In this document: piece after piece, positions 27,773-36,137 of the stretch
Layout: each line of letters begins with the position of its first letter
Position numbering within the stretch: the stretch's first letter is position 1
Source: CAVTHW01 sp963734625
Lineage (GTDB): Bacteria > Acidobacteriota > Terriglobia > Bryobacterales > Bryobacteraceae
Assembly (NCBI GenBank): GCA_963734625.1
Contig: CAVTHW010000020.1
Span: 124,001 to 188,000, forward strand
Length of the DNA stretch: 64,000 nt
Direction: 5' to 3'
The notes under the pieces: model-generated
Database searches by the model: none
The model's input: only the letters and a program-made list of their open reading frames with translations
What the model was told of the DNA's origin: nothing
Made by a program: the position numbers and the translations under genes

Positions 27773-29830
27773 CTACTGGGCTTTCAGGGCGGCGTCGATG
27801 CTGGAGATGTTCTTGCGGGCGTAATCGGCTTCGGCCATTGCGTCATTGATCTTCAGCATCGCCTGGAAGTGCTGCCGCGCAGCGGGGAGGGTCTCAATGC
27901 TGCCGGTCGACTGGGCCTTGCGCGCGTAGACCAGGCCTAGCGCGTAGTGAACGTAAGGGTCGTCAGCGTCGTAGGAGAGCGACTTCTGGCAGTTGGTGAT
28001 GGCGGCATCCCAGTTGGATAATTTGCGCTGGCAGTCGCAGATGCCGAAATAGGCCAGGCTGCGGAGGTCCTTCCAGATGTCCTGCTGCGCCGCCCGCTTC
28101 TTCTTTCCGAAACCTATCAGGTATCCGAGCACGTAGTAATTCATCTTGCCGGCCAGCTTGCTGTCGAAATCGCTCAGACGCAGATATTCGGTGTATTCAG
28201 CCGAGGCCTGGTCGTAAGTTCCGCTCAGCCGAAGGCTCTCCGCCAGCCAGAAATGCGCCTCCGGGTTGCCCGGGGTCAGGCGGATCGCCGCCTGCGCGGC
28301 TTCGATTGAGGGCTTGTACTGATCCTTCATCCGAAACGCCTGGGCGAGCAGATATTGAGCCATGGCGTTCTTGGGATCGCGCCGGGTGACCACGGTCAAC
28401 TGCCGAATGGCCTCGTCGGCGTCGCCCACGTCCAGCAGCATCCCGGCGTAGCTGGCGCGCGCCTCGAGGTAGTCCGGATCGATTTCGATGGCCCGCTTGA
28501 AGTACTCCTGCGCCTTCTTCTCGTCGAACAGCGCGTTGTAGGTCCGGCCCAGGTACAAGGCCGCCTGGCTGTACTTGGCATCCGCGGCCAAGGCCTTCTC
28601 GAAGCTCCCGGCGGCCTTCTTATAGTTGGCCTCGTAACCCTTGTTGTAGGATTCGAGCCCGTTGTTGAAGAGATCCTCGGCCGCTTTGCTGCGCCGGCGC
28701 AGGATCAGGATCCGGATGCTCACGGTCTTCTCCTGCCCTGGGTAGACAGTTTCCTCGCGCGGCCCATCCGGCTCGTACCCCATTTTGACGCCCTGAATCG
28801 TGTGGGCGCCCGGGGCGAGTCCCGGCAGCCGCAAGGGCTGGCTCTTACCGACGGTCCCCACGGACTTTCCATCCAGAAACACCTCTACGCCGTCCATGTT
28901 GGACTCGAAGATCAGCACACCGAATTTGGGGGGCGGCGGCGCGTCCGCGGCCCGGTTCGAGGGCACGTAGGCCAGCAGCATGTCGGGGTCGAAGCTGCTG
29001 CGATCGGAGGTCGGATTCTGCTTGGCGTCGGTCGCCTCGCGGACATTGACGCGCACGTACTCTGCGAGCTCGTCGGCGCTGACGATGCCATCGTGATTCG
29101 TGTCGGCGGCGCCCTCCATTCCCCGCACCACATAGTACGTAAAGATGCCGTGCCCTCCGCCCCAGTCGGGACTCTCGAAGGAGCGCTCGCGGTCCCGGCT
29201 CGCCGTCAGCGAAAACACCGTCTGTGTGAGGTCGATCAGCGACCGGTTGATGGTTTGCACATCCGCGTCCGGGGCCACCGCGCCGCTATGGCAGGAATCC
29301 GTGAGCAGCACTTTCCATTTGGCCTTGACCTTCCCGAAGACGGAGCCGAGCGTCGCCATGGGATAGGCCGTTGTCGCGATCTGGTCGAGCACGATGTCGT
29401 ACGGCGCCAGGTAGGCCTGTCCCCGCGACACGAATCCGTGGCCCGCGAAGTAGACCAGCACGCGGTCGTCTTCCTTGGCAACGGAGGTCAGCCAGTTCTC
29501 CAGTTCATTGCGGATGGCGGCGAGCGTCGCCTTGGGACCGATCAGCGTATGCACGTTCTCGGCGCGGAAATTGCCGCCTTCCGGGCTAATCAGGACGGAG
29601 TAGATGGACTCGGCGTCGCGCTCGGAGTACAGCAGTTGCTGGCCGGCCGACAGATTCTTGTAGTTGGCGACGCCGATCACCAGGGCGTAGCTGCGCGGAA
29701 TCTGCACGGCCGCGGGTTGAGCGGGCGCGGGGGGCGTGACATCCTTTTCCACCCGCAGATCGCGCTGCCCCTGCTGGCCGAGCGCCAGCATCACCGACAT
29801 ACACGCCAAAGCAGCTAGCTTCTTAAGCAT
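27773..29830 (-). CDS. Secreted caspase-like protein with EF-hand, PEGA and TPR repeats
   Basis: The 685-residue product starts with a signal peptide (LAALACMSVMLALG). A peptidase C14 caspase/metacaspase fold covers about residues 45-240, with catalytic His131 in VYFAGHGF and Cys180 in LLTDSCHSGA. An EF-hand-like calcium loop follows at 243-254 (DTNHDGIVSADE), a PEGA surface domain at about 304-375, and TPR repeats from about 390 to the end. Such an exported metacaspase would act in the periplasm or at the cell surface. It is the last gene of a leftward operon with two DUF4384 genes. A start ten codons upstream is possible. Confidence 0.85.
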   Translation of the reverse strand: MLKKLAALACMSVMLALGQQGQRDLRVEKDVTPPAPAQPAAVQIPRSYALVIGVANYKNLSAGQQLLYSERDAESIYSVLISPEGGNFRAENVHTLIGPKATLAAIRNELENWLTSVAKEDDRVLVYFAGHGFVSRGQAYLAPYDIVLDQIATTAYPMATLGSVFGKVKAKWKVLLTDSCHSGAVAPDADVQTINRSLIDLTQTVFSLTASRDRERSFESPDWGGGHGIFTYYVVRGMEGAADTNHDGIVSADELAEYVRVNVREATDAKQNPTSDRSSFDPDMLLAYVPSNRAADAPPPPKFGVLIFESNMDGVEVFLDGKSVGTVGKSQPLRLPGLAPGAHTIQGVKMGYEPDGPREETVYPGQEKTVSIRILILRRRSKAAEDLFNNGLESYNKGYEANYKKAAGSFEKALAADAKYSQAALYLGRTYNALFDEKKAQEYFKRAIEIDPDYLEARASYAGMLLDVGDADEAIRQLTVVTRRDPKNAMAQYLLAQAFRMKDQYKPSIEAAQAAIRLTPGNPEAHFWLAESLRLSGTYDQASAEYTEYLRLSDFDSKLAGKMNYYVLGYLIGFGKKKRAAQQDIWKDLRSLAYFGICDCQRKLSNWDAAITNCQKSLSYDADDPYVHYALGLVYARKAQSTGSIETLPAARQHFQAMLKINDAMAEADYARKNISSIDAALKAQ

Positions 29831-29834
29831 GGCA

Positions 29835-30485
29835 TCACCTATGCGCCAGCCGAAACTCATACAACACGGGGCCCTTCAGGGGAACCGGAGACGATATCTG
29901 CGAGCTCGCCTGCTGGCTCATGATAATCAGTTCGCGCGATCCGGCGCGGGGCACGCCTTTCAGGTTCGCGGGCAGCTCCTCGCTCTCTGAGATGCCTCGC
30001 AGGCCGGCGCTGGAGTCGATACACAGTCCCCTGGCCCGCAGGATCGAGTCGTCGCAGCGCGGCAGCAGGGTCTTGGGCGGCCCGGGTTTGGGCGGCGTGG
30101 GGACGAATCCGGCGCCGCCGCTGGCCAGCGGGACCGGGCTCACCAGCCAATAGACCACATCCTGGCCCGGCGGGCCGCCGATGCGGAACCACGACTGCGT
30201 GGCCGGAATTAAGTACTCTTTGGAGGATTCTATGCGGTTGTCACGGCCAGTCTCGTCTCGCGGGAAAAGCAGGCTATAGCTGCCGCTGGTCCCGGCGTTC
30301 ATCACATACAGGTAGCCGTCGAAGTTCGCGCGAAAGCGGAACCGCACGCGGTCTCCGCTGTCGAAGACCAGGCCCGGATCGACCGCCTTCCACTCGCTCG
30401 CCTGCTGGCGCTCCAGCGTGACCTCCATGCGCTGCTGGGCGGCCAGACAGCCTGCCAGACAGAGCGCGGCCAGGAATGTCTTCAT
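29835..30485 (-). CDS. Secreted DUF4384 domain protein (short)
   Basis: The 216-residue protein has a signal peptide (MKTFLAALCLAGCLAAQ) and a DUF4384 domain (about 25-120) with FDSGDRVRFRFRANFDGYLYVMN and YSLLFPRDE, the typical beta-sandwich signature. The C-terminal third is Pro-rich and lacks a known domain. DUF4384 commonly accompanies or is fused to caspase-fold or FecR/PEGA proteins. It is four bases from the caspase gene and two bases from the next DUF4384 gene. Confidence 0.8.
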   Translation of the reverse strand: MKTFLAALCLAGCLAAQQRMEVTLERQQASEWKAVDPGLVFDSGDRVRFRFRANFDGYLYVMNAGTSGSYSLLFPRDETGRDNRIESSKEYLIPATQSWFRIGGPPGQDVVYWLVSPVPLASGGAGFVPTPPKPGPPKTLLPRCDDSILRARGLCIDSSAGLRGISESEELPANLKGVPRAGSRELIIMSQQASSQISSPVPLKGPVLYEFRLAHR

Positions 30486-30486
30486 A

Positions 30487-31389
30487 TCATTTGTGATCGA
30501 GCGTCACGTCCGCCACGACCCTCGAATCCCCCGAACGCGCCGGATTAACCACATACACAGCCTTCTCCTTCGGCTTCGCCTGAGCCTGAGCCGGTGAGGA
30601 TTCGTCCACCTTTTCGATGATCAGATCCCGCGCGTACACATTGCGCATCTTCTGAATGAGCCCGTCGTTGATGTTCACCATGTTCGACGCCAGCAGGACC
30701 TTGCCGCCCGAAGGCTCGACCGAATCGGCCGGCTTCCGCCCGCTGCTCAGGGAATAGATGAGCCCCTCCAGGTTCGCTTCCGGCTGGCGGGAAAAAACGA
30801 TGAACAGCTTCTCCTGCCCCGCCTGGTCGTCGAACGTGAACACGTACCCAGGCGGAATGTCATAGGTCCGTCCCTTCTCGGCGTGGTTGTCGCCCTGCGC
30901 CACCTCCGCCGAAGGGAACAGCGGCTTCCAGGTTCCGCTTGATCCGCGGCTAATTACGTAGAGATAGCCAGGAGCGTTGACCTCGACCCGCAGCCTGATT
31001 CTGTCGCCCGAGCGGAACACCGAGTCCGAGCCGGTTTCGGTCCAATCCGCGCCGTCGCGCTTAAGGATGCTATAGCGAATGCCCAAGGGAGTCGTGTCGG
31101 CGGGAGAGTATGCCACCGGAACCACCTTGGCCCCGGGCGAAACTGCGGTGGGGCTGACGGTGGGCGAAGGCGCCGGAGTGGCCGGCTTGGCCTTGGCGGT
31201 CTCCTGGGGAGCTTTCTTCTGGGGATTGGCCGCCGCCGGTTTCTTGGCAGGCGCCGCTTCCGCTGGCGCGGAGTAGAAGATTTCCCGCGCGCTCAGTCTC
31301 TTTTCTGCCTGCGGGGCGGCCGCTTGCGGAAACAAGAAAGCGGCAGCCCACAGAGCGCCGACTACGCCGTGCATTTTACATCGTCGCAT
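30487..31389 (-). CDS. Secreted DUF4384 domain protein (long, with Pro/Ala linker)
   Basis: A 300-residue paralogue of the previous gene: signal peptide (VVGALWAAAFLFPQAAA), a Pro/Ala/Lys-rich linker (about 40-90), then DUF4384 with RSGDRIRLRVEVNAPGYLYVI and WKPLFPSAE. The ATG at 31387-31389 has GGAGGG eight bases upstream. It is the first gene of the three-gene leftward unit and diverges from the secreted gene at 31497, so the 107-base gap must hold both promoters. Confidence 0.8.
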   Translation of the reverse strand: MRRCKMHGVVGALWAAAFLFPQAAAPQAEKRLSAREIFYSAPAEAAPAKKPAAANPQKKAPQETAKAKPATPAPSPTVSPTAVSPGAKVVPVAYSPADTTPLGIRYSILKRDGADWTETGSDSVFRSGDRIRLRVEVNAPGYLYVISRGSSGTWKPLFPSAEVAQGDNHAEKGRTYDIPPGYVFTFDDQAGQEKLFIVFSRQPEANLEGLIYSLSSGRKPADSVEPSGGKVLLASNMVNINDGLIQKMRNVYARDLIIEKVDESSPAQAQAKPKEKAVYVVNPARSGDSRVVADVTLDHK

Positions 31390-31496
31390 GGGGGCCCTCC
31401 TTTTGTTTACAGGATACCAGCAGGCGTGGTGCGAAGAAAGCGCTTTGACTTTTGGCCTCTATCGCCCATAATAAAGACGATCCTGGAGGAGCGATT

Positions 31497-32429
31497 ATGC
31501 CCAGTCCGTTTTTTGGCGCTCTGTTGCGCGGCGCGGTTTCGGTGAGCCTGTCGTGCCTGCTCGCTTTTCCCGAGCTGGCCGGCGCCGCGCCATTGCAGGC
31601 GCCGCCGCCGGCGAAGCCCACCGGCGCCCAGTCTCCATTCGAAATGACCGGTTGCCTCATCAATGTGAACGGACACCTTCTGTTGAGGGATCCTGTTTCC
31701 GGCATGACGGAAGAGGTCTTAGGTGTAGGCATCGAGACGGAGGCTGGCAACACGATCGAGGTCAGCGCCGTGCTGGTCCCGGGGGCCCAGCCGGTCTCGG
31801 GGGCCCGGGAGGTCATACGAGTGAGCCGGTTCCGGCGGATTGCACGGAACTGCGGTCCTTCCGCGCCTCAGGCCGCCCTGGGGTCCCAAACGCCGGCCCG
31901 TTCTCCGGGAATGTCAGGCGCCAATACATCGGCCCTCAATATCGTCATTGTGGAAGGCGACGGCGCTATTAACAATGTGCGCCAGCGCACGGCGCGGGAG
32001 ACGATCGTCCAGGTCGAGGATGAGAACCACAAGCCCGTCGCCGGAGCCGCCGTCGTATTCCTGCTGCCCGGCAACGGCCCGGGCGGGGTCTGGGCCAACG
32101 GCGCGCGAACCCTACAGGTAACCACGGACAGCCAGGGCCGGGCCGCCGCCAAGGGCCTGCGCCCGAACAATCAATCCGGCAAGTTCCAGATCCAGGTGGA
32201 GGCGACTTATCAGGGCCTCACCGCCACAACGGCGGTCACGCAAGTGAATGCCGTCATTACGGGCGCGGCTGCCGGCGGCGGGGGCCTATCCGCCGCGAAG
32301 CTGATCGCGATTCTGGCGGTGGCTGGCGGCGCCGTGGCTGCCGGTGCTGTACTCGCTACAAGAGGCGGCGGCACTTCGACACCGTCCGCGACCATTACCC
32401 CCGGAGCGCCGGGCGTCGGGGCGCCCTAG
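31497..32429 (+). CDS. Secreted protein with bacterial Ig-like (Big-1-type) domain and C-terminal helix
   Basis: The 310-residue product starts after GGAGG at a well-placed ATG and has a signal peptide (LLRGAVSVSLSCLLAFPELAGA). Residues about 150-245 resemble an invasin-like Big-1 domain (TIVQVEDENHKPVAGAAVVF, then a Gly-rich loop, TTDSQGRAAAKGL and FQIQVEATYQG). A Gly/Ala hydrophobic segment near 265-285 and a short Thr/Pro tail close the protein. This architecture is frequent in acidobacterial surface proteins; no enzyme activity is suggested. Confidence 0.7.
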   Translation: MPSPFFGALLRGAVSVSLSCLLAFPELAGAAPLQAPPPAKPTGAQSPFEMTGCLINVNGHLLLRDPVSGMTEEVLGVGIETEAGNTIEVSAVLVPGAQPVSGAREVIRVSRFRRIARNCGPSAPQAALGSQTPARSPGMSGANTSALNIVIVEGDGAINNVRQRTARETIVQVEDENHKPVAGAAVVFLLPGNGPGGVWANGARTLQVTTDSQGRAAAKGLRPNNQSGKFQIQVEATYQGLTATTAVTQVNAVITGAAAGGGGLSAAKLIAILAVAGGAVAAGAVLATRGGGTSTPSATITPGAPGVGAP

Positions 32430-32450
32430 CCGCGATCCAGGAGAAACAAC

Positions 32451-33497
32451 ATGGCCAACATGAAGATATCTCGAATTTGGGTTTTTGCGCTGGTCGCGTG
32501 TATGACCGGCTCGCTGAACGCACAAAGTGTCAGCGGCCCCGTAATGGGCTTCGTTCTGGAGAAGTCCGTGGGCGTCCGCCCGCTCCGTGGCATGCCGGGA
32601 GCGGCGACATTGGGCCCATCTCTGGCGCGCGACGCCGGCTACAGCGCCATGGCATTCGCGCAGCAGCGGGAATATGCGGTGGGGATCACCAGGGACGGCG
32701 GGCAGGTTGTCCTGCTTCAGAACCTGGCGCAGCAGCCGCGCACCGGTCTCCTGGGCCTTCCGCCCGGCGCGGAGCGGGTCGCGACCAGTCCCGCGGGCGA
32801 TGCGGCGGCTTTGTACTACCCCGGCTCGCGCACGGTACAAGTAGTGACGGGTTTGCCCGGCGCGCCGGCGGCCTCCTGGAACCTTGAAGCGCCGGAGTTG
32901 CCCGGCGGCGTGGGCGCCCTGGCCGTGAGCGATGGAGGCGGCGCGGTTCTTCTCGCCGGTGGCGCGCAGGTCTACTTGCTGGCCCCCGACCTCGGGGCGC
33001 GCTACTTGCTCGGTGTCGGCGGATTGCCGAGCATGGCGTTCCTGTCGGGCAGCCTGGACGCAGTAGTTGCCGACGGCGAACTCAGCCGCGTAATGTTGGT
33101 GCGCGATCCCCAGGGCGACGCACAGGTCTCCCTGATCGGGGATGCTGCTCAGGGCGTCTCGCGGCCGGTCGCGGTCGCCGCGGCCCCGGACAACAGGCGG
33201 GTCTTTGCGGCCAATGGGGAGCCGGGCGGAGCAGTCAGCCTGAGCCTGGCGGGCGAGGACTCTGCCTCGCTCTCATGCGCGTGCGTACCCACCGGCCTGG
33301 AACGGCTCTCGGGTAGCCTGGCCTTCCGGCTGACGGAGGCGGGCGGCGGCCCCGTCTGGATCCTGGACGGCGCCAGTTCCCCGCCCCGGATCGTCTTTGT
33401 GCCTAATGAAGCGGCGCCCGCGCCGGCTGTGAGGCGAAGCTTGCCCGCCCGCCAGCCAGTGCGAAACGGCAGCGCACCGCGAGCCTCGGAGAGATAA
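32451..33497 (+). CDS. Secreted protein of unknown function, propeller-like repeats
   Basis: A 348-residue protein with a signal peptide (VFALVACMTGSLNA). The body consists of repeated hydrophobic strands of the type GAVLLAGGAQVYLLAPD, DAVVADGELSRVMLVRD and RRVFAANGEPGGAVSL spaced by about 40 residues, suggestive of a beta-propeller. No family was recognised. It is 21 bases after the Big-1-like gene and three before the Ig-repeat gene, so the three are probably made together. Confidence 0.6.
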   Translation: MANMKISRIWVFALVACMTGSLNAQSVSGPVMGFVLEKSVGVRPLRGMPGAATLGPSLARDAGYSAMAFAQQREYAVGITRDGGQVVLLQNLAQQPRTGLLGLPPGAERVATSPAGDAAALYYPGSRTVQVVTGLPGAPAASWNLEAPELPGGVGALAVSDGGGAVLLAGGAQVYLLAPDLGARYLLGVGGLPSMAFLSGSLDAVVADGELSRVMLVRDPQGDAQVSLIGDAAQGVSRPVAVAAAPDNRRVFAANGEPGGAVSLSLAGEDSASLSCACVPTGLERLSGSLAFRLTEAGGGPVWILDGASSPPRIVFVPNEAAPAPAVRRSLPARQPVRNGSAPRASER

Positions 33498-33500
33498 GCG

Positions 33501-36137
33501 ATGAGACGGCATATATCAATTCTCGTTGTCCTGTTGCTTGCGCTCACGAGCGCGCTCTTCGCCCAGGTACCGTTGGCGATCACTAGCATCAGCCCGGACA
33601 GGGCCTTCGCGGGCTCGCCGACGTTTACACTGACGGTGACAGGCACTGGTTTCCAGGCCATTGCCGTCGGCTCCGGGTTCTTGAGTCTTTCACAAGTGCG
33701 GTGGAACGGTGTCAATATTCCCACTACCTACGACACTCCCACGACACGGGTGGCGACCGTGGACGCGTCGCTCGTGGCGAGCCCAGGAACCGCAGCGGTG
33801 GATGTAGTAAACCCCAGCGGGCCGCCATCGAATTCAATGGTATTCACGATCCTCACTCCGTTGGCCATAACCACAAACTCGCCGCTTCCTACTGCCACCG
33901 TGGGCGTCAACTACAGCCGGCAGTTGGCGGGGGTCGGAGGCACGCAGCCATACTCGTGGTACTGGAATCCAGCCTCAGACATAGGGTCATTGCCGCCGGG
34001 TCTGAGCCTAGATTATTACACCGGAGTGATCTCCGGCATTCCCAGCGCGGCGGGGACCTATTCGGTCGTGGTGACACTGTTGGACGGGTATGAGAATCAG
34101 GTTGACAAGACGTTCCAACTGATCATCAACCCGCCTGCGCCGCTGACGATCGCCAGTATCAGCCCCAATCACACCACGGCAGGTACCGGGACGTTCACTC
34201 TGATCGTAACTGGCTCGGGCTTCTTTGCCCAGACCTCAATGGTGTACTGGAACGGATCCGAACTTGCGACGACCTTTGACATCGCCACTCAGTTGAGAGC
34301 CGACGTCCCTGCGTCCTTAATCAGCCAGCCGGGGTCCGCAACGGTTCAAGTGGTCGACCTGGAGATGCAGCGGAGTTCGAACTCGGTGATCTTCAGGGTC
34401 TGGGCGCGACCGGCCATCACTTCGACGACTTTGCCTGACGGGGAAGTGGGAGCGCCCTACTCGGAGCCGATCCAATACACCTGCCCGAATGGCCCGTGTG
34501 CCTGGTCTATACCTTCCGGTACGATGCCCCCCGGCATGGACCTGAATGCCGATGGATCCGTGATCGGCACGCCGACTCGGGCGGGCGCATACACGTTCAC
34601 GGTTGGTGTGACCGATGGCGCAGGAGTCCTCGCGTCGGCAGATATCACGCTGACGGTGATTGCGGCGCCCGCAATTACGACGGGCTCGCCGCTGCCGAAC
34701 GGAATTGTAGGCCTGGCCTATTCGCAGGCTTTCGCGGCTACGGGAGGGACCCCGGCCTATACCTGGACCGCCCAGACCAGCGCGCTTCCTCCCGGCCTCA
34801 CGGTCAGCACGGCGGGCGTGCTGAGCGGAACGCCTTCGCAAGCAGGGACTTTCACCTTCACCGTGACGGTGACCGACAGCGCCCAGGGCACCGCGGCCAA
34901 GCAGTTCTCGCTCACCGTGAACCCGGCGCTCTCGATTACGACTGTCTCACCCTTGCCTAATGGCACAGTCGGCACGGCCTATTCGCAGCAGACATTCACG
35001 GCTGAGGGAGGGACTTTGCCGTACACCTGGACGTCTCCGACCAGCGCGCTTCCTCCCGGTCTCACCGCGAGCGCGGCAGGCGTGCTGAGCGGCACGCCAA
35101 CCCAAGCAGGAACTTTCACCTTCACCGTCACGGTGACCGACAGCGCCCAGAGCACGGCAGCCAAGCAGTTCTCGCTCACCGTGGACCCCCCGCTCTCGAT
35201 TACGACTGCCTCACCCTTGCCAGGCGGCACAGTCGGTACGGCCTATTCGCAGCTGACATTCGCGGCAACGGCAGGGACCCCGGCCTACAGCTGGACCCCC
35301 CAGACCAGCGCGCTTCCTCCCGGCCTCACGGTCAGCACGGCAGGCGTGCTGAGCGGCACGCCAACCCAAGCGGGGACTTCCACGTTCACCGTGACTGTGA
35401 CAGACAATGCCGGAAGCACGGCGTCCAAGCAGTTTACGCTGATAGTGGCCCTCCCGCCGGCGACTGCGCCATCAGTCGCCGTGTCTAGCAGTAGTCCGGG
35501 GCCGGCTCAACAGCCGACTGTCAATGTTCAACTCGGCGCGCCTTATACCTTGCAGATGACCGGCGTCCTGACGCTCACCTTCGCACCGGATGCCGTGGCG
35601 TCGGCCGACGACCCTGCAATCCAGTTCTCGAGCGGGGGAAGAACGCTGCCCTTCACCATCCCGGCGGGCCAGACCAGCGCCTTCTCGACTCTACCGACGC
35701 TGCAAACCGGCACCGTGGCGGGATCGATCACCCTGACAATCACCCAGCTCGTGGCGGGCGGACAGAGCGTTCTCCCCTCGCCCGCCCCAATCCAGACAAT
35801 CACCGTCGCGCGTTCGGCTCCGGTCATCACGTCGGTTCAGGTCTCGAAGGTATCGCCCGGCTTCAGCGTGCTGATCCGCGGCTACTCGACGCCCCGGCAG
35901 ATGACCCAGGCTACGTTCATATTCACGGGGACCAACTTGCAAGGGGCTTCGGCCGTCATTCAGGTGGACATCCCCTTCGGCGCCTGGTACGCCGGTACGT
36001 CGTCCACCTCGTTCGGCAGCCAGTTCCTTTACACCCAGCCGTTCACGATCCAGGGGGACATCAGTGCGATCACCTCGGTGTCGGTGACGTTGCAGAACTC
36101 GTCAGGCAGTTCGCAGGCGGTGAGCGCCAGTTTTTAG
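33501..36137 (+). CDS. Large secreted protein with IPT/TIG and tandem putative-Ig (He_PIG) repeats
   Basis: The 878-residue product has a signal peptide (ILVVLLLALTSALFA), two IPT/TIG-like units (ITSISPDRAFAGSPTFTLTV; IASISPNHTTAGTGTFTLIV) and five He_PIG units with the pattern LPPGLTVSTAGVLSGTP. The last three are nearly identical. The C-terminal 220 residues form a beta-rich acidobacterial domain. No catalytic motif is seen; it is likely a cell-surface or matrix scaffold. Its stop overlaps the stop of the converging ppc gene. Confidence 0.8.
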   Translation: MRRHISILVVLLLALTSALFAQVPLAITSISPDRAFAGSPTFTLTVTGTGFQAIAVGSGFLSLSQVRWNGVNIPTTYDTPTTRVATVDASLVASPGTAAVDVVNPSGPPSNSMVFTILTPLAITTNSPLPTATVGVNYSRQLAGVGGTQPYSWYWNPASDIGSLPPGLSLDYYTGVISGIPSAAGTYSVVVTLLDGYENQVDKTFQLIINPPAPLTIASISPNHTTAGTGTFTLIVTGSGFFAQTSMVYWNGSELATTFDIATQLRADVPASLISQPGSATVQVVDLEMQRSSNSVIFRVWARPAITSTTLPDGEVGAPYSEPIQYTCPNGPCAWSIPSGTMPPGMDLNADGSVIGTPTRAGAYTFTVGVTDGAGVLASADITLTVIAAPAITTGSPLPNGIVGLAYSQAFAATGGTPAYTWTAQTSALPPGLTVSTAGVLSGTPSQAGTFTFTVTVTDSAQGTAAKQFSLTVNPALSITTVSPLPNGTVGTAYSQQTFTAEGGTLPYTWTSPTSALPPGLTASAAGVLSGTPTQAGTFTFTVTVTDSAQSTAAKQFSLTVDPPLSITTASPLPGGTVGTAYSQLTFAATAGTPAYSWTPQTSALPPGLTVSTAGVLSGTPTQAGTSTFTVTVTDNAGSTASKQFTLIVALPPATAPSVAVSSSSPGPAQQPTVNVQLGAPYTLQMTGVLTLTFAPDAVASADDPAIQFSSGGRTLPFTIPAGQTSAFSTLPTLQTGTVAGSITLTITQLVAGGQSVLPSPAPIQTITVARSAPVITSVQVSKVSPGFSVLIRGYSTPRQMTQATFIFTGTNLQGASAVIQVDIPFGAWYAGTSSTSFGSQFLYTQPFTIQGDISAITSVSVTLQNSSGSSQAVSASF
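34672..35455 (+). repeat. Three tandem coding repeats of 261-264 bp
   Basis: Three successive He_PIG units share most of their DNA sequence. The marker word ATTACGAC recurs at 34674, 34935 and 35199 (87 and 88 codons apart), and the LPPGLT/SGTP segments match almost base for base. Such similarity implies recent duplication or gene conversion and makes copy number prone to change and to assembly collapse. Confidence 0.85.

Noticed and set aside
25894..27849. A long open frame on the plus strand opposite the histidine kinase
   Set aside because: It is a GC-driven shadow. The minus-strand kinase has all family motifs, while the plus frame has none and a composition rich in Arg/Gly/Pro.
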